From assembly GCF_900105255.1 (NCBI RefSeq), contig NZ_LT629763.1, positions 2,108,001 through 2,172,000 on the forward strand: a stretch of DNA of 64,000 nt, read 5' to 3'. The position numbers and the translations under genes are program-made. Source of the DNA: Halopseudomonas sabulinigri (GTDB lineage Bacteria > Pseudomonadota > Gammaproteobacteria > Pseudomonadales > Pseudomonadaceae). The notes under the pieces are model-generated. The model was not told the DNA's origin, did no database searches, and worked only from the letters and a program-made list of their open reading frames with translations. This document shows positions 7,029 to 15,818 of the stretch, in pieces; the first letter of the stretch is position 1; every line of letters starts with the position of its first letter.

Positions 7029-8363
7029 TTAGCGTTTCTTTGCCAGCAATTCAGAGCGCCCCATCACTTCACTGCTAGGTTCCGGCTTGCGCGCCCCTGA
7101 GAAACCGGCCTCTTCAATAGCAGCATCCAACCCACGTAATTGCGGGGCGGCTTTGGCGCTGCGCAGGGTCTCCATCCCGTCGTTCCAGGCATGCACCATC
7201 TGCTTGGCCACATCGCGCCATGCCGGTTCGTTCCTGGATGCCTCAATGACCTCTTTACCCACTTCTACTGCTGACTCACAAAGCTGTTCAACCATGGCAG
7301 CGTACTGGCGCGGCGCAATACCCAACACTGATTTAAAGAAGGTTTCCAGCGAACGGCCGGGAGTCCAGGTTTGTCTCCCACCGACGGAAAGCGCTGGTGG
7401 GCCAGCTGCGAAACGCGGGTAGGCCTGCGTTGTCACCAGGTCATAGACTGGAGTGAAGGCCACATCCGCACGCGAGGTGTAACACAGTGCGATGTTCTTC
7501 GAATGGCAGTCCGCATTACGCACTACATAGTTTGCCAGCAGCTGCCAACCAAGGTGCTCGCTCTGAGCCCGGGTTAGGTCTCTCGGAATGTAGGTCCGTG
7601 TGGCCTTCCACACCCGCTCGGTGGAAGGCGAGTACTTTTCATGTGGCGGCAAACCCAGCAACCCGCACGCATCTTCTACTCCCCAGCGGGGCACGCCTTG
7701 TTCATCAACATCGAAACGGTCCACTACCAGCACCTTCCCGTCCTCAGACATTTGGCAGGAGGCGACCGGTACAACGTTTAAACGAGCAAGCACGCGCATA
7801 GTGTAGAACTCGTTGAAACCGAGAAATGGCGTGCTCTGATCAGAGCCTTTGATGATGTGAAATCCGGTGCGCAGGGTCGGCTTCCCCATGGCCTCCGGCT
7901 TCTGCACTGCGTCTGTGGCAATGAACTTCGGCACCACGCCAGAGACGGCGACCCGAGCATATTGACGCACCAACTGGGCGAAGTGTTCTGTGGTGTTTTC
8001 TGCCGTGAGCAGTTGGCTTATTTCCAATGGCTGCATTTCACTATCAGGCCGCACACCCTCAGGTGTGACCGACACTCTGCCGATACCTGCGCCTCCGACC
8101 AGAGCGAGCAGCGATAAGTCAGTGCCATCAAGCAACGCGCCAAATTCCTCGCGGATAACGCCCAGCAAATATCCTTCAGGAAGGTTCTGCCGGAAAAATG
8201 GAAATAGGTCTCGTGGCCAGCGCCATACTTCTTCACGCACGGGCATGGTCAGGCTGACAAAATCTTCCGGCAGTGCGCCTGGCAGGTATTTCAGTACGTA
8301 TTCATCCCGCTCTCGATAAAGCTTGGCGACTAGCCTGGAGCTGATATGCACGTCGAGCATCAT
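7029..8363 (-). CDS. HipA-like serine/threonine kinase toxin
   Basis: The 444-residue protein has the HipA layout: an N-terminal coupled domain (about 1-110, with LFPFFRQNLPEG), a Gly-rich loop SGVVPKF (141-147), the ATP lysine K172 in HIIK, the DRFD segment around 215-218, the catalytic loop R282-N-A-D285-C-H-S-K-N290 and the metal-binding VYDL (306-309). All expected kinase residues are present, so the toxin appears active. HipA toxins phosphorylate aminoacyl-tRNA synthetases such as GltX and cause growth arrest. It overlaps the antitoxin gene by ATGA. The N-terminal domain is short and the target is unknown. Confidence 0.9.
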   Translation of the reverse strand: MMLDVHISSRLVAKLYRERDEYVLKYLPGALPEDFVSLTMPVREEVWRWPRDLFPFFRQNLPEGYLLGVIREEFGALLDGTDLSLLALVGGAGIGRVSVTPEGVRPDSEMQPLEISQLLTAENTTEHFAQLVRQYARVAVSGVVPKFIATDAVQKPEAMGKPTLRTGFHIIKGSDQSTPFLGFNEFYTMRVLARLNVVPVASCQMSEDGKVLVVDRFDVDEQGVPRWGVEDACGLLGLPPHEKYSPSTERVWKATRTYIPRDLTRAQSEHLGWQLLANYVVRNADCHSKNIALCYTSRADVAFTPVYDLVTTQAYPRFAAGPPALSVGGRQTWTPGRSLETFFKSVLGIAPRQYAAMVEQLCESAVEVGKEVIEASRNEPAWRDVAKQMVHAWNDGMETLRSAKAAPQLRGLDAAIEEAGFSGARKPEPSSEVMGRSELLAKKR

Positions 8364-8626
8364 GGCTCGTCTCTCCCTGAGCGCTGCTCTGCGAGGATGT
8401 CTTCAACTGTCCTTTCGTGACCGGCCTTTACCAACTTCAAGTCGTAGCCTGCGGCTTCCAGTAAACGAACCAGTGCCGACACACTCATGTCGCCCTTTGC
8501 CAGAGTCTCCATGCGCGCCACTGTTGAACGTGACACGCCGGCACGGCTGGCTATTGCTTCCTGGCTTAGGTTCGCATCGCTTCGCGCCTGCTTGAGCATT
8601 TCAGACACATCGTACAAGGAGCTCAT
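8360..8626 (-). CDS. HipB-like XRE-family antitoxin
   Basis: From the ATG at 8626 the product is 88 residues: a helix-turn-helix of the XRE type (SQEAIASRAGVSRSTVARMETLAKGDMSVSALVRLLEAAGYDL, residues about 20-62) and a short acidic C-terminal tail (ERTVEDILAEQRSGRDEP). I prefer 8626 to an upstream ATG (8731) because CCGAGGG sits just before it and because the longer reading would translate through the operator array. The antitoxin precedes the toxin and overlaps it by four bases, the usual order for autoregulated hipBA operons. Confidence 0.88.
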   Translation of the reverse strand: MSSLYDVSEMLKQARSDANLSQEAIASRAGVSRSTVARMETLAKGDMSVSALVRLLEAAGYDLKLVKAGHERTVEDILAEQRSGRDEP

Positions 8627-8628
8627 TT

Positions 8629-8773
8629 TGTAGCCCTCGGGCATCAAGAAAGAAGAAGATGCCAAGAAATGTAGCCCTTGAGCCACAAAGTTACAACCAC
8701 TCGCAATCAATATTTGTAGCCCAAAAGCCACAAATAAGTATGTAACAAGGGATACTGTGGCTTGCAGGCTACA
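8629..8773 (-). promoter_or_regulatory. Four-site operator array upstream of hipBA
   Basis: Three 18-base pseudopalindromes share the form TGTAGCC-N5-GCCACA: TGTAGCCCTTGAGCCACA (8670-8687), TGTAGCCCAAAAGCCACA (8715-8732) and, inverted, TGTGGCTTGCAGGCTACA (8756-8773). A weaker fourth, TGTAGCCCTCGGGCATCA (8629-8646), overlaps the hipB ribosome binding site. Starts are 41, 45 and 41 bases apart, about four helical turns, so the sites lie near one face of the helix. This is the expected layout for HipB autoregulation, although the half-site differs from the E. coli TATCC type. Confidence 0.75.
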
Positions 8774-8812
8774 TTTCTATGGGTGACGCAGTTCTCACGA
8801 TTCAACGAACTT

Positions 8813-10546
8813 TTAACCCACATCCCCCTCGTGCCCACCACAACACTCGCCCCAGCCACGCTGCCGTGAGGTATGCCCAATACCCGGATTAAAGCTGTTG
8901 GTCGGGTCGAGTTCGCGGTAGAAGTCGGCGAGTGCGGGTTTGGCAACGTAGAGGTGGCCGACATTGTGCTCGGCGGGATATTCGGCGCGGCGCTCGTCCA
9001 GCAGCGCCCACATGCGATGCTCCATGGCGAGTGGATCGACGCCCTTGCGCACGATGTAGTCCTGGTGGAAGACGTGGCAGAAGAAGTGGCCGTAGTACAG
9101 TTTGTGCACCATGCCCTGCTCCAGCTCGGGCGGCAGGCTTTCTACCCAGTCGCGGTCGTTGCGGCGCAGGGCGATGTCGAGCGCGACTATGTCTTCAACC
9201 TCCTTGCGATGTACTTCGCGGTAGCGGATCGCGGCGCCGGCGACGGCGAAGCGATGCAGGAAGGCGCGGCGACCTTCGTCTTCATCGCACTCAAAATAAC
9301 TGCCGCTGTCCCGTGAGACGAAAAAGCCCCGCAGATGCTCGCGGGTTTGTTCGGCGACGTCATTGGAGACGCGCAGCAGCAGGTGGTGCTCGTAGCGGTC
9401 GCGGTACTCGCGCATGCGCTCGGGTAAGTGGCTGGGCAGCAGATCCATGAGTTTCTGGATGATGCGATCGCTCACACCGCGCAACCCAACCCGCTCGAAC
9501 AGTCCGTCGATGCGGCTCTTGAGCGCAAAGGCGGCGGGCACCTTGGCAGTGCCAAAGCGGTCGATGATCAGGTAGGTGTCCTTGCCGTAGCGCTCGCCAA
9601 TATCGAAGGCAGTGCGGTGGATGTATTCACCGGCAATCGGCAGGCTGGGCAGACTGGTGAGCAGATAGCGGCGCAGATCGGTGAGGTCCTGCGGGTCGTT
9701 GCTGCCGATGTAGAACACGGTGCTGGGCTCCTTGACGAAGGTATCCAGCCGCACGGCAAACAGGCACAGCTTGCCGGCCGAACCCGAGGCTTCAAACAGG
9801 CGTGAGGGATCGGCGTTGAAGCGCGCGGGAGTGTCGGCATCCACGTCGCGCACGTGTTCGGAGTAACCTGCATCTGAGGCTTCGGCCGCTTCATTGCGCA
9901 CGGCGGCTGGGCTGTAGTCGCCCTGCTGCAGACGCGTGAGAATTTCTTCCGGACTTTCGCCCAGCTCAATTCCCAAATGATTGATCAGCGTCAGGCTGCC
10001 GTCAGCCTGCACCTGCGCGTAGAGCGCCAGCTCGGTGTAGGCAGGGCCGCGGCGCACCAGGGCGCCGCCGGAGTTGTTGCACACACCGCCGAGTACCGAG
10101 GCACCGATGCACGAGGAGCCGATCACCGAATGCGGCTCGCGGCCCAGCGGGGCCAGCTCGCGCTCCAAGCGGTCCAGCGTGGCGCCGGGCAGGCAAACTA
10201 CCTGCTCGCCCTGGTTGATCAATTGCACGCCGTCCAGACGGCGCGTGCTGATCAGCACAATGTCACGCTCGTAGTTATCGCCATCGGGTGTGGAACCGCC
10301 GGTCAGGCCGGTGTTGGCGGCCTGCATGATGACAATGCAATCCGCCGCGACCGCTGCCTGCAAAACCTGCCACTGCTCCAGCAGCGTACCCGGTTGCACT
10401 ACGGCAAGTACCCGGCCTTCGCCGGTGCGGTGGCCCTTGCGAAAACGTCGGGTCTGCTGGTCGCCGGTCAGCACGTGGCGCGGGCCAACCACGGCGCGAA
10501 AACTGGCCAGCAGCGGCTCGCGCGCACTCGTTGCTGCGGCGCTCAT
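8813..10546 (-). CDS. dld: Quinone-dependent D-lactate dehydrogenase (FAD)
   Basis: The 577-residue product matches E. coli Dld (571) in size and layout. An N-terminal FAD-binding PCMH domain contains [15 protein letters not shown] and [28 protein letters not shown] membrane-binding and cap region follows, with the late [15 protein letters not shown] segment typical of Dld. It oxidises D-lactate to pyruvate at the inner membrane and passes electrons to quinone. Its ATG overlaps the lldD stop codon by four bases, so translation is coupled within the lactate operon. A small Cys-His-rich C-terminal end ([14 protein letters not shown]) follows the conserved body. Confidence 0.95.
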   Translation of the reverse strand: MSAAATSAREPLLASFRAVVGPRHVLTGDQQTRRFRKGHRTGEGRVLAVVQPGTLLEQWQVLQAAVAADCIVIMQAANTGLTGGSTPDGDNYERDIVLISTRRLDGVQLINQGEQVVCLPGATLDRLERELAPLGREPHSVIGSSCIGASVLGGVCNNSGGALVRRGPAYTELALYAQVQADGSLTLINHLGIELGESPEEILTRLQQGDYSPAAVRNEAAEASDAGYSEHVRDVDADTPARFNADPSRLFEASGSAGKLCLFAVRLDTFVKEPSTVFYIGSNDPQDLTDLRRYLLTSLPSLPIAGEYIHRTAFDIGERYGKDTYLIIDRFGTAKVPAAFALKSRIDGLFERVGLRGVSDRIIQKLMDLLPSHLPERMREYRDRYEHHLLLRVSNDVAEQTREHLRGFFVSRDSGSYFECDEDEGRRAFLHRFAVAGAAIRYREVHRKEVEDIVALDIALRRNDRDWVESLPPELEQGMVHKLYYGHFFCHVFHQDYIVRKGVDPLAMEHRMWALLDERRAEYPAEHNVGHLYVAKPALADFYRELDPTNSFNPGIGHTSRQRGWGECCGGHEGDVG

Positions 10547-11682
10547 AGCCCACGCACCAGCATGTCGGAGTTGATATCGGCGATGGTTTTGGCGCCGGTG
10601 AGCACCATGGCCACGCGCATTTCCTTGTCGATCAGCTCCAGCAGGTTGGCTACGCCGGCTTCGCCATCGGCGGCCAATGCGTAAACAAAGGCACGCCCCA
10701 GCATGGCGCAGTCAGCACCCAGCGCCAGCATGCGCACCACATCCAGCCCGGTACGCACGCCCGAGTCGGCAAAGATCTTGATTTGCCCTTTCACCGCATC
10801 GGCAATCGCTGGCAAAGCGCGTGCAGTCGACAGCACGCCATCCAACTGCCGGCCGCCGTGGTTGGACACCACAATGCCGTCGGCGCCAAAGCTCACGGCA
10901 TCACGCGCGTCGTCGGCGTCGAGAATGCCTTTGATCACCATGGGGCCGTCCCAGTACTCACGAATCCACTCCAGATCCTGCCAGCAGATGGACGGATCAA
11001 AGTTGGCGCCCAGCCAGCCAATGTAATCCGCCAGCCCAGTCGGATTACCGCGATAGGTGGAGATATTGCCGAGATCATGCGGCTTGCCCAGCAGCCCCAC
11101 ATCCAATGCCCAACGCGGGTGCGTCATCGCCTGCAGCATACGGCGCAGTGGCGCGTTCGGGCCGCTCATGCCGGAGTGCGCATCGCGGTAGCGCGCGCCG
11201 GGCACCGGCATATCGACGGTAAACACCAGGGTAGTTACCCCGGCCGCCTTGGCGCGTTCCAGTGCGTTCTTCATAAAGCCACGGTCTTTCAGCACATAGA
11301 GCTGAAACCACATGGGCCGCTGAATCGCTGGCGCAACTTCTTCGATCGGGCAAACCGAGACGGTAGACAGGGTAAAGGGAATGCCTTTTGTCGCCGCCGC
11401 GCGCGCTGCCTGCACCTCGCCCCGACGGGCGTACATGCCGGTCAGGCCGACCGGCGCCAGCGCTACCGGCATAGCCAGGGTTTCGCTGAACAGCCGGGTT
11501 TCCAGGCTCAGCTCCGACATGTCGTTGAGTACTCGCTGGCGCAGCGCGATATCGGCCAGGTCCGCTACGTTGCGTTTGAGCGTGTGCTCGGCATAGGCGC
11601 CGCCATCGATGTAATGGAACAGGAACGGCGGCAGGCGGCGCTTGGCGGCCGCGCGGTAGTCGGTGGAGGCAGAGATGATCAT
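10543..11682 (-). CDS. lldD: L-lactate dehydrogenase (FMN, quinone-linked)
   Basis: The 379-residue product is a member of the FMN-dependent alpha-hydroxy acid oxidase family, of the length of E. coli LldD. Seen in it are the N-terminal [12 protein letters not shown], the FMN-binding [11 protein letters not shown], the LST-VS segment and QLYVLKDR, the lysine VIKGI and the active-site S-N-H-G-G-R-Q-L-D with its catalytic His and substrate-binding Arg. It oxidises L-lactate to pyruvate at the membrane. It lies between lldP and dld; the ribosome binding site is weak. A hairpin separates it from lldP. Confidence 0.96.
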   Translation of the reverse strand: MIISASTDYRAAAKRRLPPFLFHYIDGGAYAEHTLKRNVADLADIALRQRVLNDMSELSLETRLFSETLAMPVALAPVGLTGMYARRGEVQAARAAATKGIPFTLSTVSVCPIEEVAPAIQRPMWFQLYVLKDRGFMKNALERAKAAGVTTLVFTVDMPVPGARYRDAHSGMSGPNAPLRRMLQAMTHPRWALDVGLLGKPHDLGNISTYRGNPTGLADYIGWLGANFDPSICWQDLEWIREYWDGPMVIKGILDADDARDAVSFGADGIVVSNHGGRQLDGVLSTARALPAIADAVKGQIKIFADSGVRTGLDVVRMLALGADCAMLGRAFVYALAADGEAGVANLLELIDKEMRVAMVLTGAKTIADINSDMLVRGL

Positions 11683-11713
11683 GTGGGTGTCCCGTTTTCA
11701 CTTGTACGGCAAA

Positions 11714-11735
11714 CGCCCCGGCGGCAACCGGGGCG
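11714..11735 (-). terminator. Intercistronic hairpin between lldP and lldD
   Basis: A perfect 8-base stem CGCCCCGG/CCGGGGCG with a 6-base loop lies in the 68-base gap. In the transcribed direction only TTT follows, so it is more likely an attenuator or a transcript-stabilising 3' structure than a full terminator. Confidence 0.6.
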
Positions 11736-11750
11736 CGTTCAAAGCTGGTG

Positions 11751-13445
11751 TTAGCTGGCCAGCAGCGGATCACTGGCGTTGAGCACGTAGACCGCAAACA
11801 GCGCGATCAGGCCCGTTGCCAGCACATAGTAAAGCGTTGGCCAGACGGTGCGCCGCAGGGTGGTGCCTTCACGGCCCAGCAAGCCCACTGTGGCAGACGC
11901 CGCCACCACGTTGTGAATCGCAATCATGTTACCCGCTGCGGCGCCAATCGCCTGCGCGGCCACCACCAGCGCGGTGGACAGCCCGAGGTTACTGGCAACA
12001 CCGAACTGAAACTGGCTGAACATCATATTGGACACCGTGTTGGAGCCGGCAAGGAAGGCACCCAGCGCCCCGATGGCCGGCGCAAACAGCGGGTAGATGC
12101 CGCCCACGCTGTCTGCCACGTATCGCGCCATCACGATCGGCATGCTCGGCAGGTCGGCGGCGTTAACGCCGGAGTTGATTAGAATCCGCACCATGGGCAC
12201 GGTAAACAACAATACAAAACCGGCGCTCAATAACACCCCGCCGGACTCTTTCGCCGCCTTGCCCAGATCGCGCAGCTGCATGCGATGCAGGAAAAAGGTC
12301 ATCAGTACCACCATCACCAGAATGCCGCCCGGCAGGTAGAGCGGCTGCACGCCGGCGCTGATGCCCGCCTCGCCCAGCAGGTCAGTCGCGCCGAACGAGA
12401 TCGACTTGAACAGCGCGGTGACCTCAGGGAACACGCGGCTGATGACCAGAATCAGGCCTACCAGCAAATAGGGCAACCAAGCGCGGAAGCTGCTCATCGG
12501 CCGTGCGGTCAGATCCTCGAGTTTCATCTCGATGCTGCCCATCCACTGCGCCGGCCACTGCTCACGTGGGGCAAAGTCCCAGGTGGTTTTTGGCACCAGA
12601 AAGCCGAACCGTGCGGCGGTAGTAACCACCGCCAGGCCGACCAGGCTGCCCATCAGCGCGGGGAACTCCGGCCCCAGCAAGATGCCGGTCAGCATGTACG
12701 GGATGGTGACCGACACGCCAGCGAAGAGCGCAAAGGGCAACACTTCAAACACCGCACGCCAGCTTTTATCGCGGCCAAAAAAGCGTACCAGCATGATGAC
12801 CATTACCAGCGGCATCACCGTGCCGACCAGGGCGTGAATGATCGCTACCTGACTGGTGATCAACTGCAGATAGGCTTCCCAGCTGGAACCGCTGGCGGCC
12901 AGCTGTTCGCCAATGGCCGCATGGTCCAGCCCGGTGCTGACGCCAACGATAATCGGCGTACCTACTGCGCCAAAAGAGACCGGCGTGCTCTGCACCAGCA
13001 TGCCCATCAGCACCGCCGCCATGGACGGGAAGCCGATGGCAACCAGCAAGGGCGCGGCAATCGCCGCCGGCGTACCGAAGCCGGAGGCGCCTTCGATGAA
13101 GCAGCCGAACAGCCAGGCAATGATGATGGCCTGAATACGGCGGTCCGGGCTGATGGTGGTGAAACCGGCACGAATGGCGGTGATGCCGCCGGAATGCTTG
13201 AGTGTATTGAGCAGCAGAATGGCGCCGAAGATGATCCACAGCAGCCCCAGCGTGACGATCAACCCCTGCAGGGTAGATGCCAGTACACGGTTGACGCTCA
13301 TGTCCCAGCCGAACAGTGCAATCGCGGCACTGACCAGATACACCAGTGGCATGGCGCGCCGCGCCGGCCAACGCAGGCCGATCAGCAGAACGCCGGCCAG
13401 CAATATGGGGGTAAAGGCCAGCAAGGCCAGAAATCCGGATGACAT
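11751..13445 (-). CDS. lldP: L-lactate permease
   Basis: The product is 564 residues, a LctP-family permease with about 12-14 hydrophobic helices, similar in length to E. coli LldP (551). Family segments are visible: [37 protein letters not shown] and, near the end, [19 protein letters not shown]. It imports lactate with protons. I chose the ATG at 13445 because AGGAG lies eight bases before it; the ATG 15 bases upstream would place that site inside the gene. It is the first gene of lldP-lldD-dld, divergent from lldR. Confidence 0.95.
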   Translation of the reverse strand: MSSGFLALLAFTPILLAGVLLIGLRWPARRAMPLVYLVSAAIALFGWDMSVNRVLASTLQGLIVTLGLLWIIFGAILLLNTLKHSGGITAIRAGFTTISPDRRIQAIIIAWLFGCFIEGASGFGTPAAIAAPLLVAIGFPSMAAVLMGMLVQSTPVSFGAVGTPIIVGVSTGLDHAAIGEQLAASGSSWEAYLQLITSQVAIIHALVGTVMPLVMVIMLVRFFGRDKSWRAVFEVLPFALFAGVSVTIPYMLTGILLGPEFPALMGSLVGLAVVTTAARFGFLVPKTTWDFAPREQWPAQWMGSIEMKLEDLTARPMSSFRAWLPYLLVGLILVISRVFPEVTALFKSISFGATDLLGEAGISAGVQPLYLPGGILVMVVLMTFFLHRMQLRDLGKAAKESGGVLLSAGFVLLFTVPMVRILINSGVNAADLPSMPIVMARYVADSVGGIYPLFAPAIGALGAFLAGSNTVSNMMFSQFQFGVASNLGLSTALVVAAQAIGAAAGNMIAIHNVVAASATVGLLGREGTTLRRTVWPTLYYVLATGLIALFAVYVLNASDPLLAS

Positions 13446-13488
13446 GAAGCACTCCTGCAAAGGGTTCTTTCTAGTTGTTGTTTAGGTT

Positions 13489-13505
13489 AATTGGTAATAC
13501 CAATT
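13489..13505. promoter_or_regulatory. LldR operator O1
   Basis: AATTGGTAATACCAATT is a perfect 17-base palindrome about a central A, matching the GntR/FadR-type LldR site known from E. coli. It lies just downstream of the likely lldP start of transcription and about 44 bases before the lldP ATG, a position suited to repression. Confidence 0.85.
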
Positions 13506-13522
13506 TACAATTCAGGCCAGCC

Positions 13523-13551
13523 AGATTAAAAAAGCATCACCCCGCTGTCAA
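13523..13551 (-). promoter_or_regulatory. Candidate lldP promoter
   Basis: On the minus strand a perfect TTGACA (13551-13546) is followed by TTTAAT (13530-13525, 15-base spacer) or TAATCT (13528-13523, 17-base spacer). Operator O1 begins about 18 bases further downstream, consistent with control of this promoter. Confidence 0.55.
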
Positions 13552-13628
13552 ACTCTGGAAGGTAGACTTTGGTATAGGCGGTTTGGCGCAGCACTTGCCC
13601 CGCGCGCTCAAGCCCGCCAGAATTCACC

Positions 13629-13645
13629 GATTGGTAAGACCAAAA
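13629..13645. promoter_or_regulatory. LldR operator O2
   Basis: GATTGGTAAGACCAAAA keeps the core TTGGT-N3-ACCAA of O1. Its centre is 140 bases from that of O1, and it lies directly before the lldR ribosome binding site. Paired sites flanking a divergent promoter region allow looping and autoregulation. Confidence 0.75.
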
Positions 13646-13655
13646 AGGACAACTA

Positions 13656-14432
13656 ATGGAAGTGGGACAGGTTCGACAGCGCAGGCTGGCGGACAACATA
13701 GTCGAACAGCTGGAGACCATGATTCTGGAAGGCACGCTGCAGCCTGGCCAGCGGTTGCCGGCCGAGCGTGCGCTGGCTGAGCAATTTGGCGTGTCGCGTC
13801 CGTCGCTGCGCGAGGCGGTACAAAAACTCGCCGCCAAGGGGCTGCTGACCAGCCGTCAGGGTGGCGGCAATTACGTCAGTGAAAATCTTGGCTCCAGCTT
13901 CAGTGATCCGCTACTCGGGCTACTCGAAGGTCGCCCCGAAGCGCAGCGCGACCTGCTGGAGTTTCGGCACACGCTGGAGGCCGATTGCGCCTACTACGCC
14001 GCCAAGCGTGCCACCGAACTGGATCGTCAGAACCTGCAGGCCGCTTACGATAGTTTGCAGGCGTGCTACGCCAGCGGTAGCAAGGCCAGCCGCGCCGAAG
14101 AAGGCGCCGCCGATGCGCGCTTTCACCTGGCGATTGCCGAAGCCAGCCACAACATGGTGCTGCTGCATACCATCCGCGGCCTGTTCGACCTGCTGAAACG
14201 CAACGTAGTAACCAATATTGGTGGCATGTATGCGCTGCGCGAAGAAAGCCGTCGCATGCTGGTAGCCCAGCATGGCGCCTTGTTTGAAGCCATCATGCAG
14301 GGCCAGGCGGACGAGGCCCGCCGCCAGGCCAGCGAGCACATCAGTTACGTGCAGGAAGTGCTGGACCAAAGCCAGCAGGAAAGCCTGCGCCTGGCCCGCG
14401 CGCAGCGCCGTGATGGCACGCCAAAGCGCTAA
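13656..14432 (+). CDS. lldR: GntR-family (FadR subfamily) lactate-responsive repressor
   Basis: The 258-residue protein has an N-terminal winged helix-turn-helix (residues about 8-75: LADNIVEQLETMILEGTLQPGQRLPAERALAEQFGVSRPSLREAVQKL and RQGGGNYV) and an all-helical FCD effector domain. Possible metal- or ligand-binding residues are seen in FHLAIAEASHN and MLVAQHGALFEAI. It should repress lldP-lldD-dld until lactate binds. It is divergent from lldP, with two palindromic operators in between; AAGGA precedes the ATG. The assignment is firm from family and context. Confidence 0.93.
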   Translation: MEVGQVRQRRLADNIVEQLETMILEGTLQPGQRLPAERALAEQFGVSRPSLREAVQKLAAKGLLTSRQGGGNYVSENLGSSFSDPLLGLLEGRPEAQRDLLEFRHTLEADCAYYAAKRATELDRQNLQAAYDSLQACYASGSKASRAEEGAADARFHLAIAEASHNMVLLHTIRGLFDLLKRNVVTNIGGMYALREESRRMLVAQHGALFEAIMQGQADEARRQASEHISYVQEVLDQSQQESLRLARAQRRDGTPKR

Positions 14433-14441
14433 CACTCTCCC

Positions 14442-15632
14442 TTAGCGCGTGGTGGAGCTACCCAACCAGTCGCGCAGCACCTCGGCACTGTGCTCACCCA
14501 ACAGCGGCGGCGCGCTGCGGTATTCCACCGGCGTACGGGACAGGCGTATGGGGTTGGCCACCAGCGCGACCTCACCCGAGAGCGCATGCGGCAGGCTGAT
14601 TTGCACGCCACGCGCCTGGATCTGTGCATCAGCAAACACCTGCGCCAGATCGTTGATCGGCCCGCAAGGCACACCGGCCTGCTCCAGCGCGGCAATCCAC
14701 TCGGCGGTGGTACGAAACACCGTCGCCTGACGGATCAACGGTATCAGCTCCGCGCGGTGGGCGACCCGCTGCGCATTGCTGGCAAAGCGCGCATCACTGG
14801 CCCATTCCGGATGCCCGGCGACGTCACAGAAGCGGCGGAACTGGCCATCATTTCCTACTGTGAGAATGAAATCGCCATCGGCCGTAGGAAAGTCCTGATA
14901 GGGGACAATATTGGGGTGCGCGTTGCCCAGGCGCTGCGGTGCGACACCGGTGGCCAGATAATTCAGTGCCTGATTGCCCAGACAAGCCACCTGTACGTCG
15001 AGCAACGCCAGATCAATATACTGACCCAGGCCGCTGCGCTCACGCTCGTTCAGTGCAGCCAGGACCGCATTACTGGCGTACAGCCCGGTCAGAATATCGG
15101 TCAGAGCAACGCCGACCTTGACCGGCCCTGCGCCCTCCTCATCGGCTGCCTTGCCAGTCACGCTCATCAGGCCGCCCATGGCCTGAATCATGAAATCGTA
15201 GCCTGCTCGCTTGGCGTAGGGGCCAGTCTGCCCAAAGCCGGTGATCGAGCAATAAATCAATCGCGGATTCAACTGCTGCAAGCTGGCGTAATCCAACCCG
15301 TAGGCCGCCAGACCGCCTACCTTGAAGTTCTCGATCAGCACATCGGCCTTGGCCACCAGCTCGCGGACCTGCTGCTGACCTTCCGGCTGGGTAAAGTCGA
15401 TGGTGATCGAGCGCTTGTTGCGATTGGCCGACAGAAAATACGCCGCCTCGGAGGTATCGCGCCCCTCGGCATCACGCAGATAGGGCGGCCCCCAGGCGCG
15501 GGTGTCGTCACCCACCTCAGGCCGCTCGACCTTGACCACGTCTGCACCCAGATCGGCCAGCATCTGCCCGGCCCAGGGGCCAGCCAGTACGCGGGAGAGA
15601 TCGAGGACTTTCAGGCCAGACAAAGCGCTCAT
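14442..15632 (-). CDS. CaiB/BaiF family class III CoA-transferase (probable succinyl-CoA:glutarate CoA-transferase)
   Basis: The 396-residue product is a class III CoA-transferase. It has the opening LKVLDLSRVLAGPWAGQMLADLGADVVKVERPEVGDDTRAWGPP, the catalytic-Asp region in ALLDVQVACLGNQ, and ADVLIENFKVG. The start at 15632 is supported by GGAG ten bases upstream. It sits beside gcdH and faces the same way, about 190 bases downstream of it, so the likely job is to activate glutarate to glutaryl-CoA for GcdH. The substrate is inferred from neighbours. It converges with lldR, with only nine bases between stop codons. Confidence 0.85.
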   Translation of the reverse strand: MSALSGLKVLDLSRVLAGPWAGQMLADLGADVVKVERPEVGDDTRAWGPPYLRDAEGRDTSEAAYFLSANRNKRSITIDFTQPEGQQQVRELVAKADVLIENFKVGGLAAYGLDYASLQQLNPRLIYCSITGFGQTGPYAKRAGYDFMIQAMGGLMSVTGKAADEEGAGPVKVGVALTDILTGLYASNAVLAALNERERSGLGQYIDLALLDVQVACLGNQALNYLATGVAPQRLGNAHPNIVPYQDFPTADGDFILTVGNDGQFRRFCDVAGHPEWASDARFASNAQRVAHRAELIPLIRQATVFRTTAEWIAALEQAGVPCGPINDLAQVFADAQIQARGVQISLPHALSGEVALVANPIRLSRTPVEYRSAPPLLGEHSAEVLRDWLGSSTTR

Positions 15633-15643
15633 TTCGTTAGCTC

Positions 15644-15818
15644 CAAGCGGCAAGCTTCAAGCGGCAAGCTAACCGAGCAAATTCGCGGTGAGTTCAAACG
15701 GGTCGCCCTGATGCGACCATGAAGGCAAGCAGATCTGCTTGCCGTACTACTGCGGCAGCCAGCCCAACGAGGGACTGCTTACCGCTTGTAGCTTGTAACT
15801 TGCTGCTACCTTCAAGCG
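15644..15818. repeat. Intergenic repeat, copy 1 (gcdH/CoA-transferase gap)
   Basis: The left arm (15644-15670) repeats AAGCGGCAAGCTTC and GCGGCAAGCT. The right arm (15784-15817) reads GCTTGTAGCTTGTAACTTGC and then CTTCAAGC, roughly the inverse. The inner part also has AAGGCAAGCAGATCTGCTTGCC, a strong palindrome at 15722-15743. The same words occur in three other gaps of this window. Confidence 0.65.

Noticed and set aside
8627..8731. Longer hipB product starting at 8731
   Set aside because: It would translate through the operator sites and has no ribosome binding site; the start at 8626 has CCGAGGG.
12285..13442. Open frame of 385 codons antisense to lldP
   Set aside because: Composition (Gln/Asp/His/Arg-rich) is that of the complement of a membrane-protein gene, not of a real protein.
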